NCBI RefSeq assembly: GCF_021021475.1
Contig: NZ_JAINWL010000001.1
Location: forward strand, 868,001-932,000
Direction of reading: 5' to 3'
DNA length: 64,000 bases
DNA from: Citromicrobium bathyomarinum
GTDB taxonomy: Bacteria; Pseudomonadota; Alphaproteobacteria; Sphingomonadales; Sphingomonadaceae
In this document: piece by piece, positions 1-9,286 of the stretch
How positions within the stretch are numbered: position 1 is the stretch's first letter
Layout: every line of letters starts with the position of its first letter
Notes under the pieces: model-generated
Databases searched by the model: none
The model's input: only the letters and a program-made list of their open reading frames with translations
What the model was told of the DNA's origin: nothing
Program-made: the position numbers and the translations under genes

Positions 1-598
1 CGCGAGCGTGCGCGCGCAGCTCTCCCGCCTCACCGGCCTGTCCGAAACCTTCCTCGACCAGGCGGAGCTGCGGGTGACCGACCAGCGCTTCTACAAGGAG
101 CTGCTGCGCGACCGCGGCCTGACCATCGGCCGGCTCGACAGTCGCTATACCGGCACGGATTACGACAATGCGGGCGAATATCCGGACAACGACCCGAGCT
201 TCTACGGCATCGATGGCGGCTATACCGCCGCGATCAATTCCTGGGCGCGCGATACGCTGGGGTTCGAGACCGACCGCGAGTACCAGGCGATCGGCAGCGA
301 TCCGGGCCGCTACTGGGACTGGAGCCTGTCGGGCCGGGGGCGCGGTGCCTATCTCAACGTCGCGCCCTTCATCGGCGATGCGATGCGCCAGAATTCGCAG
401 CTGCGCACCTTCGTCGGCCAGGGATGGTACGATTTCGCCACGCCCTTCTTCGGCGCGGAATACTCATTGAACCGCGTGGGCATCCCGCAGGACCGGGTCG
501 AGTTCCATTACTATGATGCAGGGCACATGATGTATATTCGCGACGAGGACCGGGCGAAGCTGTCGCGCGACATCCGCGCCTTCATCCGCGCCCGCTGA
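1..598 (+). CDS. S10-family serine carboxypeptidase, 5'-truncated
   Basis: C-terminal part of a serine carboxypeptidase-like (peptidase S10) protein; the start lies before the window, and the reading frame is open from base 2. The remaining ~198 residues contain the late part of the alpha/beta-hydrolase fold: 'GQGWYDFATP' supplies the catalytic Asp and 'YYDAGHMMYI' near the C-terminus the catalytic His. The nucleophile Ser would lie upstream. Bacterial S10 proteins are usually ~500 residues with a signal peptide, so more than half is missing here because of the window edge and not because of a mutation. Its stop codon overlaps the start of the following lipoprotein gene by one base, so the two are probably co-transcribed. 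Confidence 0.8.
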   Translation, partial: ASVRAQLSRLTGLSETFLDQAELRVTDQRFYKELLRDRGLTIGRLDSRYTGTDYDNAGEYPDNDPSFYGIDGGYTAAINSWARDTLGFETDREYQAIGSDPGRYWDWSLSGRGRGAYLNVAPFIGDAMRQNSQLRTFVGQGWYDFATPFFGAEYSLNRVGIPQDRVEFHYYDAGHMMYIRDEDRAKLSRDIRAFIRAR

Positions 599-1164
599 TG
601 GAGCGTCGCACCCTCGCCCTGTTCGCCGCGCTCCCGCTCGCGCTGGCGGCGTGCCAGCCGCCTGCGGCAGAGCGCTACGAAGAGCGTAACGATCCGCCCG
701 CGCCGGAGAGCTTCGCCAGCGAGCCGCAGGCCTCGCCCGATGCGCAAGGCGCGGTGTGGGCCCCGAGTCAGACGCCGCTGCGCCTGCTCTACGGCATTCC
801 CGGCCAGCAGCCCTTCGCCGCGATCGCGTGCGAGATGGAGGAGGAGACGCCATCGCTGCGCGTGACCCGCTTCGTGCGGGCGGACGAGGGCGCACAGGCG
901 CTGATGGCGATGGTCGGCAATGGCCACAAGGAACGCTTTGCCGTCGATGCGATCGATAATGGCCGCGCCTTCCTGTGGGAGGGGACGATCCCGCTCGCGT
1001 CGGAAAAGCTCGACGTGCTGACCGGCCTGCGCCGGGTGGAGCTGACCATTCCGGGTGCGGGCACGCTGGCGCTCAACGCCAGCGATGCGCCGCGTAATCT
1101 TATCGAGAGCTGTCGTCTGGCCGCGCGGAAGCAGTCGCCAGATCCGGAAGAACCTGCGGAGTAA
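598..1164 (+). CDS. Putative lipoprotein of unknown function
   Basis: A 188-residue protein with a lipoprotein signal: a charged 'MERR' start, a hydrophobic stretch and the lipobox LAAC with Cys at residue 19. The mature part is acidic and Pro-rich at first, then a compact domain of ~120 residues with two or three Cys. I do not recognise the family. The ATG overlaps the stop of the upstream S10 peptidase (TGATG), which suggests translational coupling and a shared envelope role. Its last 65 bases overlap, convergently, the 3' end of the dsbD-like gene on the other strand. Confidence 0.7.
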   Translation: MERRTLALFAALPLALAACQPPAAERYEERNDPPAPESFASEPQASPDAQGAVWAPSQTPLRLLYGIPGQQPFAAIACEMEEETPSLRVTRFVRADEGAQALMAMVGNGHKERFAVDAIDNGRAFLWEGTIPLASEKLDVLTGLRRVELTIPGAGTLALNASDAPRNLIESCRLAARKQSPDPEEPAE

Positions 1165-3175
1165 GCACCTGCGGCAGGCGCTGCGGCTCGCTCGCGCCCG
1201 GCGCATACCATAGGTAGAGCGGCACGCCCGCCACGCCCTGCTGCGTCAGGAACTCGGTGATCGCGGGATCGCGCCGGGTCCAATCGCCGCGCAGCACCAC
1301 CGCATCGGCAGCGTCCAGCGCCTGCGCGCTCGCCCGCGTCTCGATCGCGACGCTCTCGTTCACCTTGCAGGTCAGGCACCAGTCGGCGGTGAAATAGAGG
1401 AACACCGGGCGGTTGGCTGCACGCGCCTGCGCCAGCGCCGCCTCGCTGAAGGGCTGGCTGTCGAGCATGTCGCTGGACGGGGTGCTTGCATCCGGATCGA
1501 ACTGCTCCGCTGCGTGCATAAGCAGGAGGGGCGCGACGATCGCGAACATGGCAATCAGCGGGGTGCGCTTTGTCTGCTGCCGCTGCGCCGGAGCAAGCAG
1601 GACCGCGAGAAGCCCAAGCACGCTCGCCGCCGCGCCCACACATAAGACGAGGAACATCGTCCCGCCGGTTCGCCAAAGCAACCAGCCGAGCGCCAGCGCG
1701 GTCAGCCCCATCGGCAGCGCCATCCAGCGGCGGAAGGTCACCATCCACTTGCCGGGCCTCGGCAGGCGCCGACGGATGGCGGGCACGAAGCCGACCAGCA
1801 GGAACGGCAGCGCGATACCCAGCCCCAGCGCGGCGAACAGGCCGAGCGCGAGGGGCCACGGCAGCACCAGCGCCGCGCCCAGCGCCGCCGCCATGAACGG
1901 GCCCGTACACGGTGTGGCCACGAACGCCGCGAGCAGGCCGGTCGCGAAGGAGCCGCGCCCGCTCGCGCCGCCGCCGGTGATCGCCATCCCGGGAATCTCG
2001 AATGCGCCGAGGAAGTTCGCGGTGAGCGCCACCGCCAGCAGGAACAGCGCCACCACCACGCCCGGCTCCTGCAACTGGAACGCCCAGCCGACCGCCTCTC
2101 CGCTCGCACGCAGAACCAGCAGCAGTCCGCCCAGCGCAAGGCAGGCGAGCACCACGCCTGCGGTATAGGCCAGCGCATCCTTGCGCGCCGACGCCTCCGA
2201 CCCGCCCGCCTTGGCCAGCGAGAGCGCCTTGAGGCTGAGGATCGGGAACACGCAGGGCATGATGTTGAGGATCAGCCCGCCCAGCAGCGCCGCACCCAGC
2301 AGCGCCCACCATGGCGGCAGATCGCTGCCCATGCGGATCGGCTCGCCCCCGGTCGGCACGGTGCCCGGCGCGCCTTCGAACTGTAGCCCGGTGCCATCGC
2401 CGAGACGCACGATCCCCGAAATGCCCGCGGGCATGGCCGCCCCTTCGGCGAGCGGGATCTCGGCCACAAGCATGTCGCCCGCGCGCGCAAAGCGCTGCGG
2501 CGCGGCGTAGCGGACCAGTTCGCGCGTTCCCACGAAGACATGCGGGGTGCCGACATCGAGGCTGGCAGGCAGGGGAATCGCGATCCGCAGGCTATCGCCC
2601 TCCACCGCGAAACGTGCCGGTTGATCGAGCGGGGCGGCAAGCGCGCTCTGGAATGCGGCGAAGCGGGGGTTGTTCTTCCCCTGACCCAGCCCGACCACCG
2701 CGCGCAAGCGCGCCTCCTGCGGCACGCAGATTGTGTCGGTGCAGGCGAGGTAGAAGGCCTTGCCGGTCAGCTCGAACGGGCCGTCCACCGCCGCATCCGA
2801 TGCGACGCGCAGTGGCGCGACGACCGCGTAGTCGCCTTCGAACACGTGGTTCATCAACCCGCCGATGAGCAGCGTCTTGGGCGGAGGATATTGGAAGTCG
2901 CCGATGGTGACGCCTGCGGGCAGGTCCCACTCGACCTGCATTCCCAGCCCCGCATCGCCGGGATTGGACCAGTAACCGTGCCATTCAGCCGATTTGGGCG
3001 AGAACTCGATTGCGATCCGCGTCTCGCCGCCCTTCCCCACCGGCCCTTCGACCAGCAGGCGCGCGGCGATATTGGCGTCCTGTGCCTGCGCCGCACCGGG
3101 GAGCAGCGCCGCAAACAGTGCCGCAACGAACAGCGCCAGCACACGGCGAACCACGGGGAGGCTTGCGGAGGTCAT
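1100..3175 (-). CDS. dsbD: DsbD/ScsB-type thiol:disulfide interchange protein
   Basis: A 691-residue membrane protein that passes electrons from cytoplasmic thioredoxin to periplasmic thiol proteins. Order of parts: signal peptide ending 'GAAQAQ'; a periplasmic domain of ~270 residues with a Cys pair ('YLACTDTICVP'); a polytopic CcdA-like core with the conserved 'NIMPCVFPI' and 'ATPCTGPFM' cysteines; and a C-terminal thioredoxin domain with 'FTADWCLTCK'. I chose the start at MTSASLPV because it leads straight into the signal peptide; an upstream in-frame Met would add 21 atypical residues. The domain layout is that of ScsB/DipZ-like proteins. It is divergent from the UbiH-family gene, with only ~55 bases between them. 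Confidence 0.9.
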   Translation of the reverse strand: MTSASLPVVRRVLALFVAALFAALLPGAAQAQDANIAARLLVEGPVGKGGETRIAIEFSPKSAEWHGYWSNPGDAGLGMQVEWDLPAGVTIGDFQYPPPKTLLIGGLMNHVFEGDYAVVAPLRVASDAAVDGPFELTGKAFYLACTDTICVPQEARLRAVVGLGQGKNNPRFAAFQSALAAPLDQPARFAVEGDSLRIAIPLPASLDVGTPHVFVGTRELVRYAAPQRFARAGDMLVAEIPLAEGAAMPAGISGIVRLGDGTGLQFEGAPGTVPTGGEPIRMGSDLPPWWALLGAALLGGLILNIMPCVFPILSLKALSLAKAGGSEASARKDALAYTAGVVLACLALGGLLLVLRASGEAVGWAFQLQEPGVVVALFLLAVALTANFLGAFEIPGMAITGGGASGRGSFATGLLAAFVATPCTGPFMAAALGAALVLPWPLALGLFAALGLGIALPFLLVGFVPAIRRRLPRPGKWMVTFRRWMALPMGLTALALGWLLWRTGGTMFLVLCVGAAASVLGLLAVLLAPAQRQQTKRTPLIAMFAIVAPLLLMHAAEQFDPDASTPSSDMLDSQPFSEAALAQARAANRPVFLYFTADWCLTCKVNESVAIETRASAQALDAADAVVLRGDWTRRDPAITEFLTQQGVAGVPLYLWYAPGASEPQRLPQVLTPQVLPDLATASARPDDSSR

Positions 3176-3229
3176 CGCCAGCGGCCTAGGGCTGTCGCAA
3201 CCCCAAGACAAGCGAGCGAGCGCCCAGCA

Positions 3230-4453
3230 ATGCCCCAACCTTCAGATACGCGCGATCTCCTGATCCTCGGCGGCGGCCTCGTCGGCATGACGCTGGCGCT
3301 GGCGGCGGCGAAGAAGGGCATCGCCAGCCATGTGGTCGACCGCGCCGATCCGGCGAGCCTGACCGCCGAAGGGTTCGACGGACGCGCCTCGGCGGTCTCC
3401 ACCGCCAGCTGGAACCTGTTCACCAATATCGGCCTGGCCGAATCGCTCGAGCCGTATGGCTGCCCGATCGCGAAGATCGCGGTGACCGACCAGCTCAAGC
3501 CCGGTCGGATCGACTTCGCGCCAGAGGAGCATGAAGGCTCGCTCGGCCGCATGTTCGCCAACCGCCAGCTGCGCCTCGCGCTGTTCGAAGCGGCCAAGGC
3601 AGAGCCTCTGATCGCGTGGCATGCGGGCGTGGACGTGGTCTCGCGCGAGCGTGGCGATCATGGCGTCAGCGCGACGCTGGCCGACGGGACCGTGGTGAAG
3701 GGCCGTCTGATGGTCGCCGCCGAAGGCCGCCGCTCGCCCACGCGCGAGGAGGCGGGTCTCAAGATCGCCAACTGGCAGTACAACCACCGTGCGATCATCG
3801 CCGGGCTGATCCATTCCCAGCCGCACGAGAATGTCGCGTGGGAAATCTTCTATCCCGAAGGCCCCTTCGCGCTGCTGCCGATGCTCGACGACGAGCAGGG
3901 TCGCCACCGCAGCGCGCTGGTGTGGACCGTGGACGAGAGCGATGGCGACGGCGTGCTCGCGATGGGCGACCGCGCCTTCGTCGCCGAGGTCGAGAAGCGG
4001 ATGGGCCGCATCTTCGGCGATCTGCAGGCGAACGGCCCGCGTTCATCCTATCCACTGGGCTTCCACCACACCGCCAAGATCGTCGAGCACCGGCTGGCGC
4101 TGGTCGGCGATGCGGCGCACGGCATTCACCCGATCGCCGGGCAGGGTCTCAACCTGGGCCTGCGCGATGCGGGCGCGCTGGTGGAAGTGATCGCGGAGGC
4201 CAAGCGGCTTGGCCTCGATCCGGGCGATGCCGAAATGCTGGCGCGTTACGAGAGCTGGCGCGGGCTCGATGCCTTCATGGTCTCGCTCGCGACCGACGGG
4301 CTGACCCGGCTGTTCGGCGTTTCGGGCCCCGGTGCCTCGGCAATCCGGCGGCTGGGAATGGCTGGCGTGCAGCGGATCGAGCCGCTCAAGCGCTGGTTCA
4401 TGGACGAAGCGCGCGGGGTGAGCGGAGACGTGCCTGCGCTGATGCAGGGCTAG
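3230..4453 (+). CDS. UbiH/UbiF-family FAD-dependent monooxygenase
   Basis: A 407-residue class A flavoprotein monooxygenase, most likely hydroxylating the ring of a ubiquinone precursor. Visible motifs are the N-terminal Rossmann loop 'LGGGLVGMTLALAAAKKG', the central 'AAEGRRSPTR' (DG-type motif) and the flavin-ribityl motif 'LVGDAAHGIHPIAGQGLN'. Length and motifs fit the UbiH/UbiF/VisC family. Which ring position it hydroxylates cannot be told from sequence. The ATG chosen (MPQPSDTRD) lies just before the Rossmann fold; the open frame runs much further upstream, but only as antisense of the dsbD gene. It probably shares a short divergent promoter region with dsbD. Confidence 0.85.
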   Translation: MPQPSDTRDLLILGGGLVGMTLALAAAKKGIASHVVDRADPASLTAEGFDGRASAVSTASWNLFTNIGLAESLEPYGCPIAKIAVTDQLKPGRIDFAPEEHEGSLGRMFANRQLRLALFEAAKAEPLIAWHAGVDVVSRERGDHGVSATLADGTVVKGRLMVAAEGRRSPTREEAGLKIANWQYNHRAIIAGLIHSQPHENVAWEIFYPEGPFALLPMLDDEQGRHRSALVWTVDESDGDGVLAMGDRAFVAEVEKRMGRIFGDLQANGPRSSYPLGFHHTAKIVEHRLALVGDAAHGIHPIAGQGLNLGLRDAGALVEVIAEAKRLGLDPGDAEMLARYESWRGLDAFMVSLATDGLTRLFGVSGPGASAIRRLGMAGVQRIEPLKRWFMDEARGVSGDVPALMQG

Positions 4454-4499
4454 GCTCGCCTCGCACCGGACGGCTACCCGGCCCGAGAGCGACTGTATA

Positions 4500-5486
4500 C
4501 TACCGCTGCGGCTGCTGCTTCACCGGCGCGACCGCCGGGCTGGGCTGATCGATCCGCTCGCCCGACCCATCACGCAGCTTGCGCGGTTCGAGTACGGCGG
4601 CGGTTTCGATCAGGTCAAGCGCGCGCTGCGCGGCAGCGTAGCGGCGCACGTCCGCGACCCACTGGTCGGCGGCCTCTGCCCCAGGCATGTGCTGCACTTC
4701 CTCGATCGCGGCCTCGTAGCGACCAGTCTCCAGGAACATTCTCGCCCGTTCGATCCGCCGCTTCGGGCGAGGCGAAGGCGCACTCTGACGGCGAATGACG
4801 AACAGATTCGATAGCTCGCGCCGCAGGCGGTGCAAGCTCGGCTCTTGCGGCGACGACCGTAGCTTGGGCTCGAGTCCTTCGAGCCGTGCGAGAAGCTGGT
4901 CGAGCGTGACCGGATTGCGGCTCATATCGGTCAGCGTGCGCACCGCGTTGGGCAGCGCATCGCCGAACCGCAGGCGCAACTGGTCGGCCAGATAGCCAAG
5001 CTCTGCCCCACGCTCGATCGAGCGGCGGGTAGCGAAGGAGATCAGCAGACCCTCGGCCCGCGCGGCGTTGCCTGCGGCGGCCTGCGCCTGCAGGTCGAGC
5101 CGGGTGAGCCGAGCTTCGGCCTCGGCCAGCCGCTGCTCGATCCCGCCCTGCTGCTGTTCGACGCGCGCGGCGCTCGCCTGCGAAGCGGTTTCGCGCGCGG
5201 TGGGGGCACGGGTGGCGGCGGAACGGCGCGGGGTAGGAATGATCGTCGCGACCTGCGCAGGCTCGGTCATTGCCGGCGTTACCATCGGAGTGGCCCCCGC
5301 TTGCGCCGACGGCTCGCTCGAATCGCTGTTCTTGTCGGTCAGTGCGGCAACCGTTTCGGTATAGGTTTCGGGCCGCCAGACGAGAAACAATGCCCCCGCC
5401 GCGACCAGCAGCACGATTACCAGCACCATGCCCAGCCAGGCACGCGACGGACGCATGCTACCCTGCCGGACTTCATCCAAATCCAT
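4500..5486 (-). CDS. Mitofilin-like inner-membrane protein (COG4223 type)
   Basis: A 328-residue protein with one N-terminal membrane anchor (about residues 16-37, 'WLGMVLVIVLLVAAGALFLV'), an Ala/Pro/Thr-rich linker and a helical, probably coiled-coil region ('RVEQQQGGIEQRLAEAEARL'), then a helical C-terminal domain ending in a Pro/Gln-rich tail. In many alphaproteobacteria a protein of this architecture, distantly related to mitochondrial Mic60/mitofilin, follows hemD, as here. The sequence similarity itself is weak, so the call rests on architecture and position. Start chosen at MDLDEVRQG. It follows hemD after ~56 bases on the same strand and is probably part of the hemC-hemD transcript. 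A role in membrane organisation is inference. Confidence 0.65.
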   Translation of the reverse strand: MDLDEVRQGSMRPSRAWLGMVLVIVLLVAAGALFLVWRPETYTETVAALTDKNSDSSEPSAQAGATPMVTPAMTEPAQVATIIPTPRRSAATRAPTARETASQASAARVEQQQGGIEQRLAEAEARLTRLDLQAQAAAGNAARAEGLLISFATRRSIERGAELGYLADQLRLRFGDALPNAVRTLTDMSRNPVTLDQLLARLEGLEPKLRSSPQEPSLHRLRRELSNLFVIRRQSAPSPRPKRRIERARMFLETGRYEAAIEEVQHMPGAEAADQWVADVRRYAAAQRALDLIETAAVLEPRKLRDGSGERIDQPSPAVAPVKQQPQR

Positions 5487-5542
5487 TACATTTCCATTCC
5501 CGTATGCTCCGTGATCCCGCACCGAAGCTTAGCGGTTATTGG

Positions 5543-6283
5543 TTAATGGCACATATCTGCGACCAGGGAAAGCAGCGCGGCGTCGCTGGTTTCGGGTGCC
5601 ACGGCGACGTTTTTCCAGCCATCCGAAGCATGTGATGCAATACGCGGCGCGAGCGCGGCAAGCGACAGCTTCGCGCGATCCACACCTGCGCGCTGGCACT
5701 CGGCAGCGAAGTGGCGTGCCGCCACGCCCGAGTGCAGCAGCACGACCCCGCCCTCGCGCAGCCGCGCGGCATCCTGATCGTCCAGCGCGCGGTGCACAAT
5801 GCGATAGGTGGTGCAGGTCTCGATCGTCACTCCCTCGGGCGGAGAGAGGGTCATGCGATCCTCGCCTGCAAGGCGCAGCAGCCGCAGCGGGGCATCGCGG
5901 GCCAGCGTGTCGAGCAGCTTCTGGAGCCCGCCCTCGCCGACCTGCGCGATCGGGAAGCGCAGTGAGCAGGCGGCCTGCGCGGTCGCCTTGCCCACCGCAT
6001 AGACCGGCAGACGCGGCAGCATATCGAGGCCGGTATCCGCCGCGCTGCCGCCCATTGTCTCTGAAATTCGGCCCGCGCCCTTGCCCGCCCCCCTCTCGGC
6101 GTGGCGCAGCGCGTTGGCGCTGCCCAGCAGGATGCCGTCGAACGCGCCCTCGGGCACCTGCCAGGCAACCGCCTCGGCATGGCTCAGCGGCATCGCTTCC
6201 ATCGCGAGGCCCCGCTTGCGCCCGCGTGCCAGCGTGGCGGAAAGGCCCGGTTCGGGCCGCAGCACGAAGACGGTCGCACCCAT
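5543..6283 (-). CDS. hemD: Uroporphyrinogen-III synthase
   Basis: A 246-residue HemD-type protein that closes and inverts ring D of hydroxymethylbilane to give uroporphyrinogen III, the branch point to heme, siroheme and cobalamin. HemD sequences are poorly conserved; here the call rests on the N-terminal 'VFVLRPEPGLSATLARG', the expected length, the 'YAVGKATAQA' and 'VVLLHSGVAARHFA' segments typical of the two-domain fold, and above all its position 10 bases after hemC. It is followed by the mitofilin-like gene, giving the standard alphaproteobacterial gene order. Confidence 0.85.
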   Translation of the reverse strand: MGATVFVLRPEPGLSATLARGRKRGLAMEAMPLSHAEAVAWQVPEGAFDGILLGSANALRHAERGAGKGAGRISETMGGSAADTGLDMLPRLPVYAVGKATAQAACSLRFPIAQVGEGGLQKLLDTLARDAPLRLLRLAGEDRMTLSPPEGVTIETCTTYRIVHRALDDQDAARLREGGVVLLHSGVAARHFAAECQRAGVDRAKLSLAALAPRIASHASDGWKNVAVAPETSDAALLSLVADMCH

Positions 6284-6293
6284 GGCCCTTCGC

Positions 6294-7223
6294 TCAGCTC
6301 GCGCCGGTGAACAGTGCGGTGATGCCCGGAGTGGCGCGCGCCAGCAGGTCGGCGGCGAAGGCGCGGATGGCCTCGTCGTCGCCCGGCGTCAGGTCGCTCG
6401 AACCATCGACCCGCTCCGCCCCGTCGGCGCTGAACAGCGCCGCGCGCATGTGCAGGCCTTCATCCGCATTCTCGACCAGCACGCCCACCGGGCTGTGGCA
6501 CGAGCCGCCCAGCGCCTCCAGCAGCGCACGCTCCGCCTCGACCTCGCGCCGCGTGGGCGCATCGTTGAGCGCATCGAGGTGTCCGCGGGTCACGCTGTCC
6601 TCGGTCCGGCACTCGATCCCGATCGCCCCCTGCGAGGGCGCGGGCAGCCAGGTTTCGAGCGGCAGCGGCGTGCCGACCGATTCCTGGCCCAGCCGCTCCA
6701 GCCCCGCCGCGGCGAGCAACGTCACATCCGCCTCGCCCGCCTGCAGCTTGGCCATCCGGGTGGCGACATTGCCGCGAAACAGCACGGTTTCGATATCGGG
6801 GCGCAAGTTCTTCATCTGCGCGGCGCGGCGCGGCGCGCTGGTGCCCAGAGTCGCTCCCTGCGGGATCGAACGCAGCGAGCTTGCCCCCAGCAGCACGTCG
6901 CGCCGGTCCGCGCGCGGCAGAATCGCGGCGAGCGTGATCCACTCGGGCCGGATCGTCTCGACATCCTTGAGCGAATGGACCGCCGCGTCGATCCGCCCTT
7001 CGTCGAGCCACGCGTCGAGCTCGCGGGTCCACAGCGCCTTGCCGCCGACATCGGCCAGCGGGCGGTCCTGCACCTTGTCGCCCCCGGCAACCACCGGGAC
7101 CAGTTCGACCGCGCTTTCGTCCCATCCATGGGCGGCGCACAGCCGCGCGCGAGTCTCGTGGGCCTGCGCCATGGCTAGCGGGGATCGGCGGGTGCCGAGG
7201 CGGATGACGGGTATCGCTTTCAT
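6294..7223 (-). CDS. hemC: Hydroxymethylbilane synthase (porphobilinogen deaminase)
   Basis: A 309-residue enzyme that joins four porphobilinogens into hydroxymethylbilane in heme and tetrapyrrole synthesis. Clear family signatures are 'RLGTRRSPLAMAQA', 'VHSLKDVET', 'GTSAPRRAAQMKNLRPD', 'FRGNVATRMAKL' and the cofactor-attachment segment 'GGSCHSPVGV', with the dipyrromethane-binding Cys at residue 242. It is the first gene of the hemC-hemD-mitofilin-like run. It is divergent from tsaD with only 45 bases between start codons, so the two promoters must overlap. Confidence 0.97.
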   Translation of the reverse strand: MKAIPVIRLGTRRSPLAMAQAHETRARLCAAHGWDESAVELVPVVAGGDKVQDRPLADVGGKALWTRELDAWLDEGRIDAAVHSLKDVETIRPEWITLAAILPRADRRDVLLGASSLRSIPQGATLGTSAPRRAAQMKNLRPDIETVLFRGNVATRMAKLQAGEADVTLLAAAGLERLGQESVGTPLPLETWLPAPSQGAIGIECRTEDSVTRGHLDALNDAPTRREVEAERALLEALGGSCHSPVGVLVENADEGLHMRAALFSADGAERVDGSSDLTPGDDEAIRAFAADLLARATPGITALFTGAS

Positions 7224-7268
7224 AGGCTTTGCTTGCCCTAGCCCGGCGCAGCGTTAAGGGAAAGCGCC

Positions 7269-8297
7269 ATGCCAGTGGTACTCGGGATTGAATCCAGTTG
7301 CGACGAAACCGCGGTGGCGCTGGTCGGAACCGATCGGCGGATCATCGCGCAGCGGATCGCATCGCAAGACGAAGCGCATCGCCCCTATGGCGGCGTCGTG
7401 CCGGAGATCGCCGCGCGCGCCCATGCGGAGCGGATCGCGCCGATGCTGGCCGAAGTGATGGACGAAGCCGGCATGCAACTCGGCGATCTCGATGCGATCG
7501 CCGCCACTGCCGGTCCGGGGCTGATCGGCGGGGTGATGGTCGGGCTGGTCAGTGCCAAGGCGCTGGCAATGGCGAGCGACGTGCCGCTGATCGCGGTCAA
7601 TCATCTGGAAGGCCACGCGCTCAGCCCCCGGCTGGTCGATCCCGAACTCGAATTTCCCTACCTCCTGCTGCTCGTCTCGGGCGGGCACTGCCAGATCCTG
7701 CGCTGTGAAGGCGTGGGGCAATACCGCCGCCTGGCGACCACGATCGACGATGCGGTGGGCGAGGCGTTCGACAAGACCGCCAAGATCCTCGGCCTCGGCT
7801 TTCCGGGCGGCCCTGCGGTCGAGAAGCTGGCGCGCGAAGGCGATCCGAAAGCCGTGCCCCTGCCCCGCCCGCTGGTCGGCGGCAAGGAACCGCATTTCTC
7901 CTTCGCCGGGCTCAAGAGCGCGGTGCTGCGCGCGCATGACAGCGGCAAGTACTCGACCGCCGACATCGCCGCCTCGTTCCAGCAGGCCGCGATCGACTGC
8001 CTGACCGACCGGCTGGAGCGCGCGATCGCGACATCCGGCCATGCGCCCGCGCTGGTCGTCGCGGGCGGCGTGGCCGCCAATGCCAGCGTGCGCGCCGCGC
8101 TGGAGGCGCTGGCGGAGCGCCACGCGATGCGTTTCGTCGCGCCTCCGCCCAGGTTGTGCACGGACAATGCCGCGATGATCGCATGGGCCGGTTGCGAAAG
8201 GCTGGGCCAGAACGATCCGCTCGACTACAAGGCACGCCCACGCTGGCCGCTCGACCCCGAGGCAGAGCCAGCACGCGGGGCGGGAGTGAAGGCCTGA
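7269..8297 (+). CDS. tsaD: tRNA N6-adenosine threonylcarbamoyltransferase
   Basis: A 342-residue TsaD (Gcp/Kae1) protein, the catalytic subunit that transfers threonylcarbamoyl to A37 of ANN-decoding tRNAs, acting with TsaB and TsaE (not in this window). Motifs: N-terminal 'GIESSCDETAVALV', the metal-binding His in 'AARAHAERI' and 'VNHLEGHALSPRL', 'LVSGGHCQIL', and the C-terminal 'CTDNAAMIAWAG'. Length is normal. Its stop overlaps the ATG of gpsA by one base, so tsaD, gpsA and the flippase gene form one transcript. Confidence 0.97.
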   Translation: MPVVLGIESSCDETAVALVGTDRRIIAQRIASQDEAHRPYGGVVPEIAARAHAERIAPMLAEVMDEAGMQLGDLDAIAATAGPGLIGGVMVGLVSAKALAMASDVPLIAVNHLEGHALSPRLVDPELEFPYLLLLVSGGHCQILRCEGVGQYRRLATTIDDAVGEAFDKTAKILGLGFPGGPAVEKLAREGDPKAVPLPRPLVGGKEPHFSFAGLKSAVLRAHDSGKYSTADIAASFQQAAIDCLTDRLERAIATSGHAPALVVAGGVAANASVRAALEALAERHAMRFVAPPPRLCTDNAAMIAWAGCERLGQNDPLDYKARPRWPLDPEAEPARGAGVKA

Positions 8298-9286
8298 TGG
8301 CAGATGTAGCAGTGCTTGGTGGCGGAGCGTGGGGAACCGCGCTCGCGCAGATGCTCGCCAGCGATGGGCGTGATGTGGCGCTGTGGGCGCTCGAGCCCGA
8401 GGTGGTGGCAGAGATCAACGCCGACCACCGCAACACCCCCTTCCTGCCCGATGCACAGCTCGCCCCGTCCATTCGCGCCACCGGCGATCTGGCCGATATC
8501 GCCGATGCGCAGACCATCCTGGCGGTCGCCCCCGCGCAGCACCTGCGCAAGGTGCTGGCCGAGATGCCCGAATTCTCCGGCGATCTGGTGATCTGCGCCA
8601 AAGGGATCGAGCAATCGACCGGCGCGCTGATGAGCGACATGGCGCACGAGACCTGCCCCAAGGCGAGCCTCGCCGCGCTGTCCGGCCCGACCTTCGCGCA
8701 CGAAGTCGCTGCCGGACTGCCTGCTGCCGTCACCCTCGCGTGCGAGGGCGGTGAGGAGCAGTGGAAGCGGCTTTCCCCGGTGATCGCCCGCCCGACCTTC
8801 CGCCCCTATTACAGCGACGACCTGATCGGCGCGGAGATCGGCGGCGCGGTCAAGAACGTGCTCGCCATTGCCTGCGGCGTGGTCGACGGGCTCGCGCTCG
8901 GCCAGAATGCGCGCAACGCGCTGATCACGCGTGGGTTCGCCGAAATGGCACGGTTCGGCGCGGCGCGCGGGGCCAGTTTCGACACGATGACCGGCCTCTG
9001 CGGGCTGGGCGATCTGGTCCTGACCTGCTCTTCCACCTCCAGCCGCAACTTCTCGCTCGGCAAGGCGATCGGTGAGGGGCAGGCCGCGGCCGACCTGATG
9101 GCCAACCGCCAGACCGTGGCCGAAGGCGCACACACCGCGCCCGTGCTGCAGCGACTCGCCCGCGCCGAAGGAATCGACATGCCGATCGTCGACGCGGTGG
9201 TCGCCATGCTCGAAGGCGCCAAGGCCGCCGATGTCGCTGATGCGCTGCTCGCTCGCCCGCTGACCACCGAAAGCCGCTCCGCTTGA
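8297..9286 (+). CDS. gpsA: NAD(P)-dependent glycerol-3-phosphate dehydrogenase
   Basis: A 329-residue cytoplasmic enzyme that reduces dihydroxyacetone phosphate to sn-glycerol 3-phosphate for phospholipid synthesis. The nucleotide-binding loop 'LGGGAWGTALAQML' is at the N-terminus. 'CAKGIEQSTG', 'LSGPTFAHEVA', the catalytic-lysine segment 'GGAVKNVLAIACG' and 'GLCGLGDLVLTC' follow in the right order. The start codon overlaps the tsaD stop (TGATG). The stop overlaps the TTG start of the next gene, indicating a tightly coupled operon. Confidence 0.97.
   Translation: MADVAVLGGGAWGTALAQMLASDGRDVALWALEPEVVAEINADHRNTPFLPDAQLAPSIRATGDLADIADAQTILAVAPAQHLRKVLAEMPEFSGDLVICAKGIEQSTGALMSDMAHETCPKASLAALSGPTFAHEVAAGLPAAVTLACEGGEEQWKRLSPVIARPTFRPYYSDDLIGAEIGGAVKNVLAIACGVVDGLALGQNARNALITRGFAEMARFGAARGASFDTMTGLCGLGDLVLTCSSTSSRNFSLGKAIGEGQAAADLMANRQTVAEGAHTAPVLQRLARAEGIDMPIVDAVVAMLEGAKAADVADALLARPLTTESRSA

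Noticed and set aside
2540-3229. A longer N-terminus for the UbiH-family gene (open frame from about 2540).
   Set aside because: The extra 230 codons are the complement of the dsbD gene and lack any conserved feature; the Rossmann motif sits right after the chosen ATG.
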